A stretch of 64,000 bases of DNA from Microbispora hainanensis (GTDB lineage: Bacteria; Actinomycetota; Actinomycetes; Streptosporangiales; Streptosporangiaceae): contig NZ_CP108086.1 of the NCBI RefSeq assembly GCF_036186745.1, positions 8,680,001 through 8,744,000 on the forward strand, given 5' to 3'. The notes under the pieces are model-generated. The model was not told where the DNA came from. It saw only the letters and a program-made list of their open reading frames with translations, and did no database searches. Both the position numbers and the translations under genes were made by a program. Below are positions 50,514-59,800 of the stretch, piece after piece; within the stretch, counting starts at the first letter, position 1, and the number at the start of each line of letters is the position of its first letter.

Positions 50514-51200
50514 TCACACTTCGGGAACGCCGACCCGCAGCCACGGAGCGTCCGCCACGACCGTCGCGGAGCCCGGAGCGATCTCGGTGAACCCGGCGTC
50601 CCTGACCACCGGAAGCCCGCTCGCGGCCAGCGCGTCCCACCGGGCCGGGCCGGCCGTCCTGACCCGTACGGCGAAGCCCCGTTCGCGCCAGGCCGCCCGG
50701 TCCGCCTCGCCCGCACCCCACCAGGCGAACTGGGCGCCGTGGCCCGCCTGGGCCATCGCCTTGCCCGCGGTCATCTCGAGCCCGGGGTTGATCCAGAGCA
50801 CCACGTCGCCCGGGCCCGGCTCAGGCGGGACGGCGTCGTCGGTCAGCTCGGTGCCCGACACCTGGAGGCGGGCGAGGTCGCGCGGCCAGTCGTCGAGCGG
50901 CACGGGAGGATGCACCCGCACCTCGGCCGTGCGCACGGCGACGGTGATGCCGGGCAGGGCGAGCGCCCGCCGCCACTCGGCGCCGCGGGCCCGCCTGACC
51001 ACCTTCCTGATCCGCCCGTCCTGCCACTCGGCGACCACGTCGGACCACCCGTCTCCGTCCGCGGCGGGGGTATCCGCGGGGTTCTCTGCACGGTCCAGCA
51101 GGCACACCACGGCCGTCGCCGCCGCCTCCAGCGCGTCGGTGCGCTGCGGCGGCGCGGCCCGTTCGATGCGTACGACCAGAGGAAGAACGCGTTCGGTCAC
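50514..51200 (-). CDS. PTH2-family peptidyl-tRNA hydrolase-like protein
   Basis: A 228-residue protein. The C-terminal 110 residues match the Pth2/bit1 fold: GDVVLWINPGLEMTAGKAMA and QAGHGAQFAWWG carry the K..AQ..H pattern that forms the Pth2 active surface, and VRVRTAGPARWDALAASGLP and VVRDAGFTEIAPGSATVVA complete it. The N-terminal half (about 1-115) is specific to actinobacterial members and contains DVVAEWQDGRIRKVVRRARG. Pth2 enzymes release peptides from stalled tRNA. GTG 51200 overlaps the stop of the upstream MFS gene by 4 bp, indicating translational coupling. No clear ribosome-binding site is present, consistent with reinitiation. Confidence 0.8.
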   Translation of the reverse strand: MTERVLPLVVRIERAAPPQRTDALEAAATAVVCLLDRAENPADTPAADGDGWSDVVAEWQDGRIRKVVRRARGAEWRRALALPGITVAVRTAEVRVHPPVPLDDWPRDLARLQVSGTELTDDAVPPEPGPGDVVLWINPGLEMTAGKAMAQAGHGAQFAWWGAGEADRAAWRERGFAVRVRTAGPARWDALAASGLPVVRDAGFTEIAPGSATVVADAPWLRVGVPEV

Positions 51201-52471
51201 CCGACAAGGATCGCAGCTTCGCGGCCATCCCGGACACGCGTGACGATACGGGACGACATGAGCGCGGCGAGCAGGCACAGCACGCCCGCGCCGTACCACG
51301 CCAGGTCGTAGTTCCCCAGATGGTCGCGGGTGACCCCGGCCGCGGTGGCGACGACGGCCGCGCCGATCTGATGGGAGGCGAAGACCCAGCCGAAGACCAC
51401 CGCACCGTCCGCGCCGAAGATCTTCCGGCACAGCGCGACGGTCGGCGGCACGGTGGCCACCCAGTCGAGGCCGTAGAAGACGATGAAGACCAGCATGCTC
51501 GGCTCGGCCGTGGCGGCGAACAGCCGCGGCAGGATCAGCAGCGACAGCCCGCGCAGCGCGTAGTAGACGGCGAGCAGGAGCCGCGGGTCCACCCGGTCGC
51601 TCAGCCAGCCGGAGAAGACGGTGCCGGCGATGTCGAAGACCCCGATCACGGCGAGCAGCGAGGCCGCGGTGGTCTCCGGCATGCCGTGGTCATGGGCGGC
51701 CGGGATGAAGTGGGTGCCCACCAGGCCGTTCGTGCTCGCCCCGCAGATCGCGAAGCCGATGGCGAGATACCAGAAGTGCCGGGTGCGGGCGGCGTCCCGC
51801 AGCACGCGGACGGCCCGCGCGGCGGCGCCCCCGTCCGGCGTACGCACTGCAGGCGTGCGCACGACCGGCTCGGTCGCGCCCAGCGCGGTCAGGCCGATCT
51901 CCTCGGGGGTGTCCCTGAGCAGGAACCACACGAGCGGCACGACGGCGAGCGCGGCAGCGGCCACGGTGAGCGAGGCCCACCGCCACCCCTGCATCTCCGT
52001 CAAATGCGCGAGCACCGGCAGGAAGATCAGCTGCCCGGTCGCGCCGCCGGCCGTCAGCACGCCGGTGACCAGGCCGCGGTGCCGTACGAACCAGCGGTCG
52101 GTCAGCGTGGCGGCGAAGACGAGCGCCATCGAGCCGGTGCCGAGCCCGACCAGGACGCCCCACAGCGCGACGAGCTGCCAGCTCGCGGTCATGAACACGG
52201 TCAGGCCGCTGCCCGCCGCCACCAGCAGCAGGGCGCAGGCGACGACGCGGCGCATGCCGAAGCGGTCCATGAGCGCCGCCGCGAACGGCGCGCACAGGCC
52301 GTACAGCATGAGGTTCACCGAGACCGCGAGCGAGATCGTGCCTCTCGACCAGCCGAACGCGTCCTCCAGCGGCGTGATCAGCACACCCGGCGTGGCGCGG
52401 AACCCGGCCGCCCCGATGATCGCGACGAAGGCGACGGCGGCGACGATCCATGCACGATGCAGCGACTTCAT
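51197..52471 (-). CDS. MFS transporter, oxalate/formate- or monocarboxylate-type
   Basis: A 424-residue 12-helix MFS protein. Helix 1 has IVAAVAFVAIIGAAGFRATP and the following loop PGVLITPLEDAFGWSRGTIS, typical of the OFA/monocarboxylate porter branch (WSRG after helix 1). Motif A-like sequences are ALMDRFGMRRVVACA, and in the second half FSGWLSDRVDPRLLLAVY. ATG 52471 is preferred over 52480 because GGGAGG lies 9 nt upstream. It is divergent from the GlxA-type regulator at 52543 (71-bp gap) and coupled to the PTH2-like gene downstream. The substrate is probably a small organic acid, inferred from the subfamily. Confidence 0.87.
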   Translation of the reverse strand: MKSLHRAWIVAAVAFVAIIGAAGFRATPGVLITPLEDAFGWSRGTISLAVSVNLMLYGLCAPFAAALMDRFGMRRVVACALLLVAAGSGLTVFMTASWQLVALWGVLVGLGTGSMALVFAATLTDRWFVRHRGLVTGVLTAGGATGQLIFLPVLAHLTEMQGWRWASLTVAAAALAVVPLVWFLLRDTPEEIGLTALGATEPVVRTPAVRTPDGGAAARAVRVLRDAARTRHFWYLAIGFAICGASTNGLVGTHFIPAAHDHGMPETTAASLLAVIGVFDIAGTVFSGWLSDRVDPRLLLAVYYALRGLSLLILPRLFAATAEPSMLVFIVFYGLDWVATVPPTVALCRKIFGADGAVVFGWVFASHQIGAAVVATAAGVTRDHLGNYDLAWYGAGVLCLLAALMSSRIVTRVRDGREAAILVG

Positions 52472-52542
52472 GCCGAGCATCCTCCCGTCGTGCCGCTTTC
52501 GCAGATAGTGGCCGGGAGGTCAACATGTGAAAGAATCAGGCC

Positions 52543-53553
52543 ATGCCCTCAACCGTGCCCCCAACCGTGCCCCCAAGCGTGCACCGCGTCGCCGTACTGG
52601 CCTTGGACGACTTCGCCACGCTCGACCTGGGCGTCCCCGGGCAGGTGTTCTGGGCCGCCTGCGACTCCGGCCGTGACCCCGGCCCGCTCTACGAGGTGGT
52701 CACCTGCAGCCCGGGCGGACGCCCGGTGCGGAGCCAGGCGGGCTACAGCGTCGTCCCCGACCACGACCTGAGCGTGCTCGCGACCGCCGACACGGTGGTG
52801 GTGCCGGGCATCCACAGCGGTCCCCCACTGGAGGACGGCACGCTCGACCAGGAGGTGCGCGCAGCGCTGCGGAATGTCGCGGGACGCGCCCGGCTCATCT
52901 CGATCTGCACCGGCGCCTTCGTGCTGGCCGCCGCCGGACTGCTCGACGGGCGTCCGGCGACCACCCACTGGCGCAACGCCGCGGAGTTCAGCATGCTGTT
53001 CCCCCGCGTGCTGCTCGACCCCGACGTGCTGTTCATCGACGACGGCGACGTGCTCACCTCGGCCGGCGTGGCGGCGGGCATCGACCTGTGCCTGCACGTC
53101 ATCCGGCGCGACCACGGCAGCGAGGTGGCCAACCGCACCGCGCGCCGGTGCGTCACGCCGCCGTTCCGGGAGGGCGGGCAGGCCCAGTACATCGAGCGCC
53201 CGCTCCCCGATCCCGTCGGGACCACCACCGCGCCCACCCGGGCGTGGATGCTCGAAAACCTGGAGGAGCCGGTCAACCTGGCCGCCCTCGCCGCGCACGC
53301 CCGCATGAGCGTGCGGACGTTCACCCGCAGGTTCCGGGAGGAGACCGGGCTCAGCCCGGCCAGGTGGCTCGCCGGGCAGCGGATCGCCCATGCCCGGCAC
53401 CTGCTGGAGACCACCGACCTTCCGGTCGACGTGGTCGCCAGGAAGGCCGGCTTCGGCAGCGCGGTCTCGCTCCGCCAGCACCTCCACGCCGCCGTCGGGG
53501 TCTCCCCCCTGGCCTATCGCCAGACGTTCCGTACGCCCGCCGCGCTCGGCTGA
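52543..53553 (+). CDS. GlxA/FtrA-type AraC-family transcriptional regulator
   Basis: A 336-residue regulator with an N-terminal DJ-1/PfpI-like domain (VAVLALDDFATLDLGVPGQV and the nucleophile-elbow-like ISICTGAFVLAAAGLLDGRP with Cys) and a C-terminal AraC DNA-binding domain with two HTHs (LAAHARMSVRTFTRRFREET and VVARKAGFGSAVSLRQHLHA). The family activates catabolic or transport genes in response to metabolites. It is divergent from the MFS transporter, its probable target. The N terminus has a short Pro/Val repeat (PSTVPPTVPPSV). A second regulator of the same architecture is at 61589. Confidence 0.92.
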   Translation: MPSTVPPTVPPSVHRVAVLALDDFATLDLGVPGQVFWAACDSGRDPGPLYEVVTCSPGGRPVRSQAGYSVVPDHDLSVLATADTVVVPGIHSGPPLEDGTLDQEVRAALRNVAGRARLISICTGAFVLAAAGLLDGRPATTHWRNAAEFSMLFPRVLLDPDVLFIDDGDVLTSAGVAAGIDLCLHVIRRDHGSEVANRTARRCVTPPFREGGQAQYIERPLPDPVGTTTAPTRAWMLENLEEPVNLAALAAHARMSVRTFTRRFREETGLSPARWLAGQRIAHARHLLETTDLPVDVVARKAGFGSAVSLRQHLHAAVGVSPLAYRQTFRTPAALG

Positions 53554-53554
53554 C

Positions 53555-53764
53555 TCACCGGCGGTCGCCCACGGCGGGGCCGCGCCGGGCGTACCGGCCG
53601 CCCGAGCGGCGTGGAGGCTCGCGAAGCACCGGGGAGTCCGCGTGCTGCTGCTGCTTGCGGGCCCGCCGCTTACGCAGGAACAGCCAGCCGAGGCCGAGCA
53701 CGACCATCCCGATCGGCGTACGCGCCAGCCAGCGGGTGACGACGAGCTGCAGGATCCTCTTCAT
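53555..53764 (-). CDS. small basic membrane-associated protein (DUF6203-like)
   Basis: A 69-residue protein: MKRILQLVVTRWLARTPIGM, a short hydrophobic helix VVLGLGWLFL and then a strongly basic tail RKRRARKQQQ. It looks like the small DUF6203-type proteins seen in Streptosporangiales (recognition from pattern memory). The GGTAGGGGCGGG stretch upstream of the ATG serves as a weak ribosome-binding site. It ends 1 nt from the convergent regulator stop. It was retained because of its coherent amphipathic pattern; no function is proposed. Confidence 0.55.
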   Translation of the reverse strand: MKRILQLVVTRWLARTPIGMVVLGLGWLFLRKRRARKQQQHADSPVLREPPRRSGGRYARRGPAVGDRR

Positions 53765-53809
53765 GACACCCGCCCCTACCCGGCACGGGTGTGATCATGT
53801 GCCCGCGGT

Positions 53810-54517
53810 TCAGGACGCCAGCTGCGGATAGAGTCCGGCCACGTCGCCCGACAGCAGCGACCGCACGCGGCGGCTCACGTCGTCGGCGAGCACCTCGAAG
53901 CTGCCCTGCTCGATCGCGTCCAGGGCCTGGGCGGCGACCTCCGCCGGGTCGACCTTCGGGCCGTCGACGTGGGCGGCCATGTCGGTGTCCATGTATCCGA
54001 CGTGCAGCGCCGTGACGAGCGTGCCCTGCTCCTTCAGTTCGATGCGGAGACTGTTGGTGAGCTGCAGCGCGGCCGCCTTGGCCGCGGAGTAGCCGGCCAC
54101 CCGCGGGGATACGGCGACCCACGACAGCACCGACAGCACGTTGAGGATCGCGCCGCCCCCGTTGCGGCCCAGGATCGGGGCGAACTCACGGGCCATGCCG
54201 AGCGTGCCGAAGTAGTGCGTCTCCATCTCCAGGCGAATGTCGTCGAGCGCACCGGCGAGGGCCGACGAGTTCGTGGAGACTCCGGCGTTGTTGATCAGAA
54301 GATCCACGTCGGGGGCATGCTCGGCGGCGGCCCTGACCGATGCGCGGTCGGTGATGTCCAGGGCGAGCGGCACCACGCCCGGCAGGTCGATCGTCTCCGG
54401 CCTGCGCGCCGCCGCGTACACCTTGGCGGCGCCGCGCTCCACCAGCGCGGCCGCGAAGCGGCGTCCCAGCCCGCGGTTCGCGCCCGTGACCAGCGCGACC
54501 GATCCCTCGATCCTCAT
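53810..54517 (-). CDS. SDR-family oxidoreductase
   Basis: A 235-residue classical short-chain dehydrogenase: cofactor motif VALVTGANRGLGRRFAAAL, a basic residue after strand 2 (AAARRPE, favouring NADP), NNAGVS, the catalytic Ser in LSVLSWVAVSP and the Tyr-Lys pair in GYSAAKAAALQLTNSLRIEL. ATG 54517 is preferred over 54529 because GGAG lies 6 nt upstream. It is divergent from an HxlR regulator with a palindrome in the gap, the standard arrangement for HxlR-controlled dehydrogenases acting on reactive aldehydes, quinones or similar stressors. The substrate is not readable. Confidence 0.9.
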   Translation of the reverse strand: MRIEGSVALVTGANRGLGRRFAAALVERGAAKVYAAARRPETIDLPGVVPLALDITDRASVRAAAEHAPDVDLLINNAGVSTNSSALAGALDDIRLEMETHYFGTLGMAREFAPILGRNGGGAILNVLSVLSWVAVSPRVAGYSAAKAAALQLTNSLRIELKEQGTLVTALHVGYMDTDMAAHVDGPKVDPAEVAAQALDAIEQGSFEVLADDVSRRVRSLLSGDVAGLYPQLAS

Positions 54518-54559
54518 TGCAGTCTCCATCTCTCGACGACTTCGCGTACACGCTAGATG

Positions 54560-54584
54560 GCTGACTTTAGATTTTCAAGTCAGC
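54560..54584. promoter_or_regulatory. candidate HxlR operator
   Basis: Perfect inverted repeat GCTGACTT-9 nt-AAGTCAGC between divergent starts at 54517 and 54634. HxlR/HypR-type operators have this ACTT...AAGT layout. Confidence 0.7.
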
Positions 54585-54633
54585 GTCCTGAGCTAGCCTG
54601 GAACCCACAGGCGATGAGCGATTGAGGCGTGTG

Positions 54634-55086
54634 ATGACGACCACGGAACTGCCCGACTCGATGACGTGCTCCATCGAACGGGCGGTGACCCTCCTCGGAG
54701 AGCGGTGGACGCCGCTGATCCTGCGGGAGCTGCACTCGGGGGTCGTCCGCTTCGCGGACATCCAGCAGCGCCTGGGGATCGCCACGAATCTGCTGACCAC
54801 CCGGCTGACGACGCTCGCCGCCGCGGGCGTGGTCGAGAAGCGGCCCTACCGCGACACCGGGGCCCGGACCCGGTACGAGTACCACCTGACCGACGCGGGC
54901 CGCGACGCGATCCTGATCCTCGGAGCGCTGCAGCAGTGGGGGGACCGCCACGCGCCCCGCCTCTCCGGGCCGACGGTGAAACGCCTCGATCGGCGGACCG
55001 GGGCCCGGCTGGACGTGTCGTTCACCGACCCCGAGGGCCGCGCCGTCCCGCTGGACGCGGTCGCCTTCGTACGCACCCGCACCTGA
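54634..55086 (+). CDS. HxlR-family transcriptional regulator
   Basis: A 150-residue winged-helix regulator. The redox/electrophile-sensing N-terminal cysteine is in MTCSIERAVTLLGERWTPLI, followed by LRELHSGVVRFADIQQRLGI, ATNLLTTRLTTLAAAGVVEK and the wing RPYRDTGARTRYEYHLTDAG. Members respond to aldehydes, quinones or hypochlorite through this Cys. ATG 54634 has GAGG 8 nt upstream. It is divergent from the SDR gene and followed 22 nt later by the HAD hydrolase on the same strand, so the latter may be cotranscribed. Confidence 0.9.
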   Translation: MTTTELPDSMTCSIERAVTLLGERWTPLILRELHSGVVRFADIQQRLGIATNLLTTRLTTLAAAGVVEKRPYRDTGARTRYEYHLTDAGRDAILILGALQQWGDRHAPRLSGPTVKRLDRRTGARLDVSFTDPEGRAVPLDAVAFVRTRT

Positions 55087-55108
55087 CCGGCCGTACGAGG
55101 GAGCGGGC

Positions 55109-55810
55109 ATGTCCGGCGGCGGCTATCGGGCTCTGACCTTCGACGGCGACGGCACGCTGTGGAACTTCGAGAGCGCGATGAGCCTCGCGCTTGAGGACGC
55201 CGCCCGCCTGCTCCGCGCGTCGGGAGTCGGCAGGCCGGACGGGCCGGTGATCGCGCGATGGCTGCGCGAGGTACGCGATTCGGTCGCCCGCCTCGACGCC
55301 TACCGTGGTCAGAGCATGGAGAAGATCCGGCTGGCGTCCTTCGAGACGGCCCTGACGCACTGCGGGCACGCCGATCCGAAGCTTGCCCGCGACGTCCACG
55401 GCGTTTACATGCGAGCCCGGTGGGCGCGGCTGCGTGCCTATGACGACGTGCCGGGCAGCCTGGCGGCTCTGCGATCGCGCTATCGCCTCGCCCTCGTCAC
55501 CAACGGGAACACCCACCCTCACCGTGTGGGACTGGACGGTCTCTTCGAAACGGTGGTGGTCGCCGCCGAGTGCGGATTGCACAAGCCGGATCCCGAGATC
55601 TACCGCTTCACGGTGGATCGGCTGCGGCTCGATGCGTGCGATGTCCTCCACGTGGGCGACGACCCCGTCGAGGACGTCATCGCCGGTCGAAGGGCCGGAT
55701 TGGACACCGCCTGGATCAATCGCGACGGCCGCGAATGGCCCCATGACGAAGCGCCACCCGTGGTGGTCGCGGATTTGCGCGAGCTCGTCCTGCGCCTCAC
55801 GGGCCAGTGA
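55109..55810 (+). CDS. HAD-family hydrolase
   Basis: A 233-residue haloacid dehalogenase-like phosphatase. Motif I is LTFDGDGTLW with nucleophile Asp12 and Asp14; motif II Thr is in LALVTNGNT; motif III Lys is in AAECGLHKPDPEIY; motif IV is LHVGDDPVEDVIAGRRAGLD. A helical cap (C1) lies between residues 20 and 95. It dephosphorylates a small metabolite, not identifiable here. Its last 130 bp are the left copy of a duplicated segment whose decayed right copy lies at 60244-60368, across the DUF222-HNH insert. Here the C terminus ADLRELVLRLTGQ is intact. Confidence 0.9.
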   Translation: MSGGGYRALTFDGDGTLWNFESAMSLALEDAARLLRASGVGRPDGPVIARWLREVRDSVARLDAYRGQSMEKIRLASFETALTHCGHADPKLARDVHGVYMRARWARLRAYDDVPGSLAALRSRYRLALVTNGNTHPHRVGLDGLFETVVVAAECGLHKPDPEIYRFTVDRLRLDACDVLHVGDDPVEDVIAGRRAGLDTAWINRDGREWPHDEAPPVVVADLRELVLRLTGQ

Positions 55811-55839
55811 TGATGGGTGGGCCGGCGGATCCTGAAGCC
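55681..55839. repeat. left flanking direct repeat (HAD end plus decayed nucleotidyltransferase end)
   Basis: It aligns by eye with 60244-60398 at roughly 86% identity, with small gaps. The part 55681-55810 is the functional 3' end of the HAD gene. The part 55811-55839 matches the last codons of the nucleotidyltransferase on the opposite strand (compare CCGGCGG.TCCTGAAGCC with CCGGGGGAATCTCGAAGCC) but is no longer joined to that gene. Confidence 0.8.
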
Positions 55840-55885
55840 TTGGCCCTGGCACAGATTTCGCACGATGACACAAGCCAGCCCCCAG

Positions 55886-56067
55886 CCGGCGGTCCGCATC
55901 CGGCCGGCCCGCATCCGACCGGCCCGCATCCCGCCGGTCCCCATCCGGCCGGCCCGCATCCGACCGGCTCGCATCCCGCCGGTCCCCATCCGGCCCAACC
56001 CGCATCCGACCGGCTCGCATCCCGCCGGTTCGCAGGCGCGTCCGGCCAGCCCGCAGGCGCGTCCGAT
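55886..56067. repeat. 15-bp degenerate minisatellite
   Basis: About ten units of CGNCCGGYYCNCATC (for example CGACCGGCCCGCATC, CCGCCGGTCCCCATC, CGGCCGGCCCGCATC), with a 45-bp higher-order pattern of three unit types and one 16-bp unit at 55991-56006. The last part (56030-56067) is a duplicated CGCAGGCGCGTCCG segment. No credible gene covers it. Confidence 0.85.
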
Positions 56068-56199
56068 GCTTGCCCGCGAGTGCGCCCGCCACGCCGCCGC
56101 CCGTTGCTGCACCGTGCACCGCGCCGCCACGCCTCGGTTCCCGCTCCGCGTACGTCGCCGGCACCGACAGGATCCACGCAGGTGATCCCGTACAAGAGG

Positions 56200-56700
56200 T
56201 GATCGCTAATCGCACCGTCCAACGCGGCCGCGTCCTGCGTGCCGTCGAACACGCCGTCACCGCCTTCTGAGCACGCCTGCTTTCTGGGCCCCTCGCCACC
56301 TTCCGAGCAGCCCAGTCGCCGTTTGCTGTGCCTTCGTCGTCCTGTGCCTCCGTCGTCCTGGGCCTCCGTCGTCCTGGGCCTCCGCTGTTACGAGCCTTCG
56401 GCGTTTCCGGGCAGCGCCGTCCCCGTTCTCTGAGCAGCGCCGTCCCCACCGGCTGAGCAGTGCCGCCGCGGTTTTCCGGGCTTTCAGCGCTTTCCGGGCA
56501 GTGTCGTCCCCACTTTCCGGGCGGCGTCGGCACTGTTTTCCAGGCTCTCGATGCTTTCTGAGCGGCGTCGGCGCCGTTTTCTGGGCTTTCGACGTTTGCT
56601 GGGTAGCGCCTGCCGCACCCTGAGCGGCGGCGCCTTCACTGCCGCTGGCAGGGCTTGTCCAGCCACAGCATCTGGCTGGCCTGCCCGGCCACGGCGAACA
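56200..56700. repeat. degenerate repeat region upstream of the DUF222-HNH gene
   Basis: It contains a 16-bp tandem CCTCCGTCGTCCTGGG (three to four units, 56331-56394), followed to about 56640 by many imperfect copies of TTTCYGGGC/TTCTGAGCRGCGYCGTC elements at variable spacing. Frames on both strands are long but have no start signals or recognisable domains. It is probably non-coding, within the inserted segment. Confidence 0.65.
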
Positions 56701-56736
56701 CCCCTTGACCAGGGCGGTCCCCTCAATCTGTGATCC

Positions 56737-56809
56737 CAAGAGATTCTTAGTTGATCTTGCACAGGCCCCAAAGAGACGAGAAAATTAATACAAGCTTTCG
56801 AATCTCTTG
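56737..56809. promoter_or_regulatory. 10-bp inverted repeat framing the DUF222-HNH promoter region
   Basis: CAAGAGATTC (56737-56746) and GAATCTCTTG (56800-56809) are perfectly complementary and 53 bp apart. The enclosed stretch is strikingly AT-rich for this genome (ACGAGAAAATTAATACAAGC). The right arm ends 2 nt before the GGAGG of the gene, so it could serve as an operator pair or sequester the ribosome-binding site. Confidence 0.6.
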
Positions 56810-56820
56810 ATGGAGGTGTG

Positions 56821-59800
56821 ATGGATCTGTTCGACATCGATCCTGAGCACCTTCGTCATTCGAATGGCCCTGACGACGGTTGGTGGGATCGTCTGATCGC
56901 CAATTCTCCGCTGTGGTCGTCCGACGGCTCATCCGCCCGCGAGCCCTTCCCGATCATCAACTTCGAGCGCCGGCAGCACGCCGACACACCCGTTGCCGAG
57001 AGCGTGGACGCCCCGGGCGCGGACGTCCCCGGCACGCATACCGACAGCGCAGATAGCGACGGCGCGAATGCCAAGCGTGGGGCTGCCATCGGTGCGAATG
57101 CCGCTGGCACGAACGGTGCCGGAGCAGATGCCGCGCGTGGAGCTGCCGACAGCGCGGGATCTGACGCCGATGCCGCCCGTGGGGCTTGTGATAGTGCGGC
57201 TGCCGCTGGCGCAAATGGCGCTGGCTCAGGTGCCGCCCGTGAGGCTCCCGACACTCCCGACAGTGCGGCATTCGCCGGTGTGAATGCCGCTGGCGCGAAT
57301 GGCGCTGGCTCAGGTGCCACGCGTGGGGCTGCCGACGGCGCGGACGCTGCTGGCACAAACGGCACTGGCGCGAATGACCCTGGCGCGGCCGGCCCGAGTG
57401 CTGGTGCGGGTGCGGGTGGGGGTGCTTCCGAGGGTGTGGGCGGTCGTGATCGTGGCCGTGATCGTGGCCGTGGTCGTGGTCGGGGCCAGCGCCGTGTGCG
57501 GTCGTCGTGGGTGGTGGTGGGGTCGGTTCGTGAGGTGGCCCAAGAGCTGGCGCTGACCCCGCTTCCCGACGACGTGGACATGTGCCTGGCCGAGGCGGAG
57601 GAGCTGCTGTTCGCCCGGGATCGGATCACCAGCGCCCTGGCCGACCGGGTAGGGCGGGTCCATCGTGCGGGGCAGGCCAGGCAGCATGGGCATGCCTCCA
57701 CCCGCTGCTGGTTGCGCACCAGAGGGGGGATGACCGTGGGCGGAGCTGGCCGCTTGCTCACCCTCGGCGCGGAACTACCCCGCCTCCCCGTCGTGCGGGA
57801 GAAGTTCGCCACGGGTGAGCTGGCAGCGGGGGTGGTGGAGGCCATCTGCGCCGCCGTCGCCGGACTAACCGACGAGCAAGCCACCCTGGCGGAGCCGATC
57901 CTGGTGGACCTGGCCGGCAAAGCGGGGGCGGCGGAAGTCGCCAAAGCCGGCCGCCACCTGCGGGCGGTGCTCGACCCCGACGGCGAAGAACGCGACGAGC
58001 AAGCCGATTACGGGCGGCGGTTCCTGCGGGTCCGCCCGGGCAAGGGCGGCGGCGTGGAAGGAGAGTTCTACCTGCCGCGTGAGGCCGGCGCCCGGCTGAT
58101 GGCCTTGTTGCAGGCGTACGCCAAGCTGAGGGCACAGGGTGATGACCGCCCGCTGACGGTACGCCAGGCGGACGCGCTGATCGCCCTGCTGGAGCAGAAG
58201 ATCGTCACCGAGCTCCTCGTCGTGGTCAGCGCCGAATCCCTCCCCACCGACCCCGAAAACACCAACCCAGAAACCACCGACCCCACCGCCGACCCGGCCA
58301 CCCAAGACCCCGCCGACCCGGCCACCGACCCCGACGCCACCGGAAGCGCCGACGACCTGAGCCGGGCCGATGACACCGTTTCCGGCGCGTTGGGCGACCC
58401 CGGCGCTGCGGACGGCACCGACGACCCCGACATCCCGGAGGAGTTCAACGCTGCCCATGCCGAGGCCGAGGCCGGGGCCGGGGCCGGGGCGGAAGCGGGT
58501 GCCGGGAGCGCTGACGACATTAGCGACTCTGCGCCTCACAAGGCCGACGACAATGTCTCCGACGCGATGAGCGCCGACGACTCCACCGAGGCCGAGGCAG
58601 GTGTTGGTGCGGGGAGCGACGCCGCTGCCGACGGAGCCACGGACGCCGGTGCCCGGAGCGCTGGCGACGCTTGCGCTACAGCGGTGACCGGCATCGATGA
58701 CGTGCGCGAAGCCGAGGCCGACCCCGCCACCAATTACGCCACCACCCCTGCCACCGACTCTGCCACCGACTCCGCCCCTGGCTCCGCCGATGCCACGGCC
58801 GGACTTCGCAACGAGGAGCCTTGCGGTTGCGGAGCCGGTGAGCGCGGGGCCGGTGAGCGGCGGCCCGGCGAGTGCGAGCCCCGCGACACCGCGAACACCG
58901 CCTCTGCCGAGGGCGACCACACCGCGAACGCCGACTCCCCAAAGGGCCGCGAGACCATCAGCACCAGCTCTGCCAAGCGCCACGAGACCGCGCCCGCCAA
59001 GGGCGATCGCTGCGACCGCGGCGCGACTCAGACAGGAGCACCGCATGCCCCGCGGCACGCGTCAGCATGCCCAGCCGACGATGGCGGGCATTCCCCCACA
59101 GCCCATTCGGACATAGCGGCTTCGGACGCGGCGGCTTCGGACGCACAACCATCTCAGGCAGCACCCTCGGAGGCGGCATCTTCGGAGGCGGCATCTTCGG
59201 AGGCGGCGTGGCCGGATCCGCCGCCCGAGGACGCCTCCACACGTCACACCCACGCCGGGCCTCGGCCTGCGGGGGACTGCCGGCATGGCCAAGACACGCC
59301 GAGGACCTCGCAGGGAGCGTCACCGGGAACAGCGCAGGGTGCGTCACCCGGAGCAGCGCCAGGTGCGTCGGCAGGCACGATGCCCGGGGCGTTCTTGGGT
59401 GCGTCGCTGGGAGCGTCGGCGGGCACGATGCCCGGGGCGTCGCTGGGGTCGGCGCTGGGAGCGTCGGCAAGCACGCTGCTGGGGGCGTCTCTGGGAGGGG
59501 CGTTGGGAGGGCCGCTGGGGATGGTGCCGCCGGGGTTGTTGCTGGCGACCGGGCAGGTGCTGCCCGTCTCCAGCGTGCACCGCCTCGCCCGCACTTCCAC
59601 TCTGGTGCGGATCGTCATGAACGCCGAGGGGCAGGTGCTCGACATGGGGCGCAAGGTCCGTCTGGCGACTCCTGCCCAGCGCCGGGCCATCTTCGCCCGG
59701 TACGCTACCTGCTGGATCGACGGCTGCCCGCTCCCGGCGACCATGTGCCAGATCGACCACGCCGACAACTGGAGCACCGGCGGCCTCACGGACCTGAAGC

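Noticed and set aside
55022..56533. Minus-strand 503-residue frame over the HAD gene and the 15-bp repeats
   Set aside because: Repeat-derived DRRDAGRSDA-type sequence with no domain, antisense to a real HAD gene.
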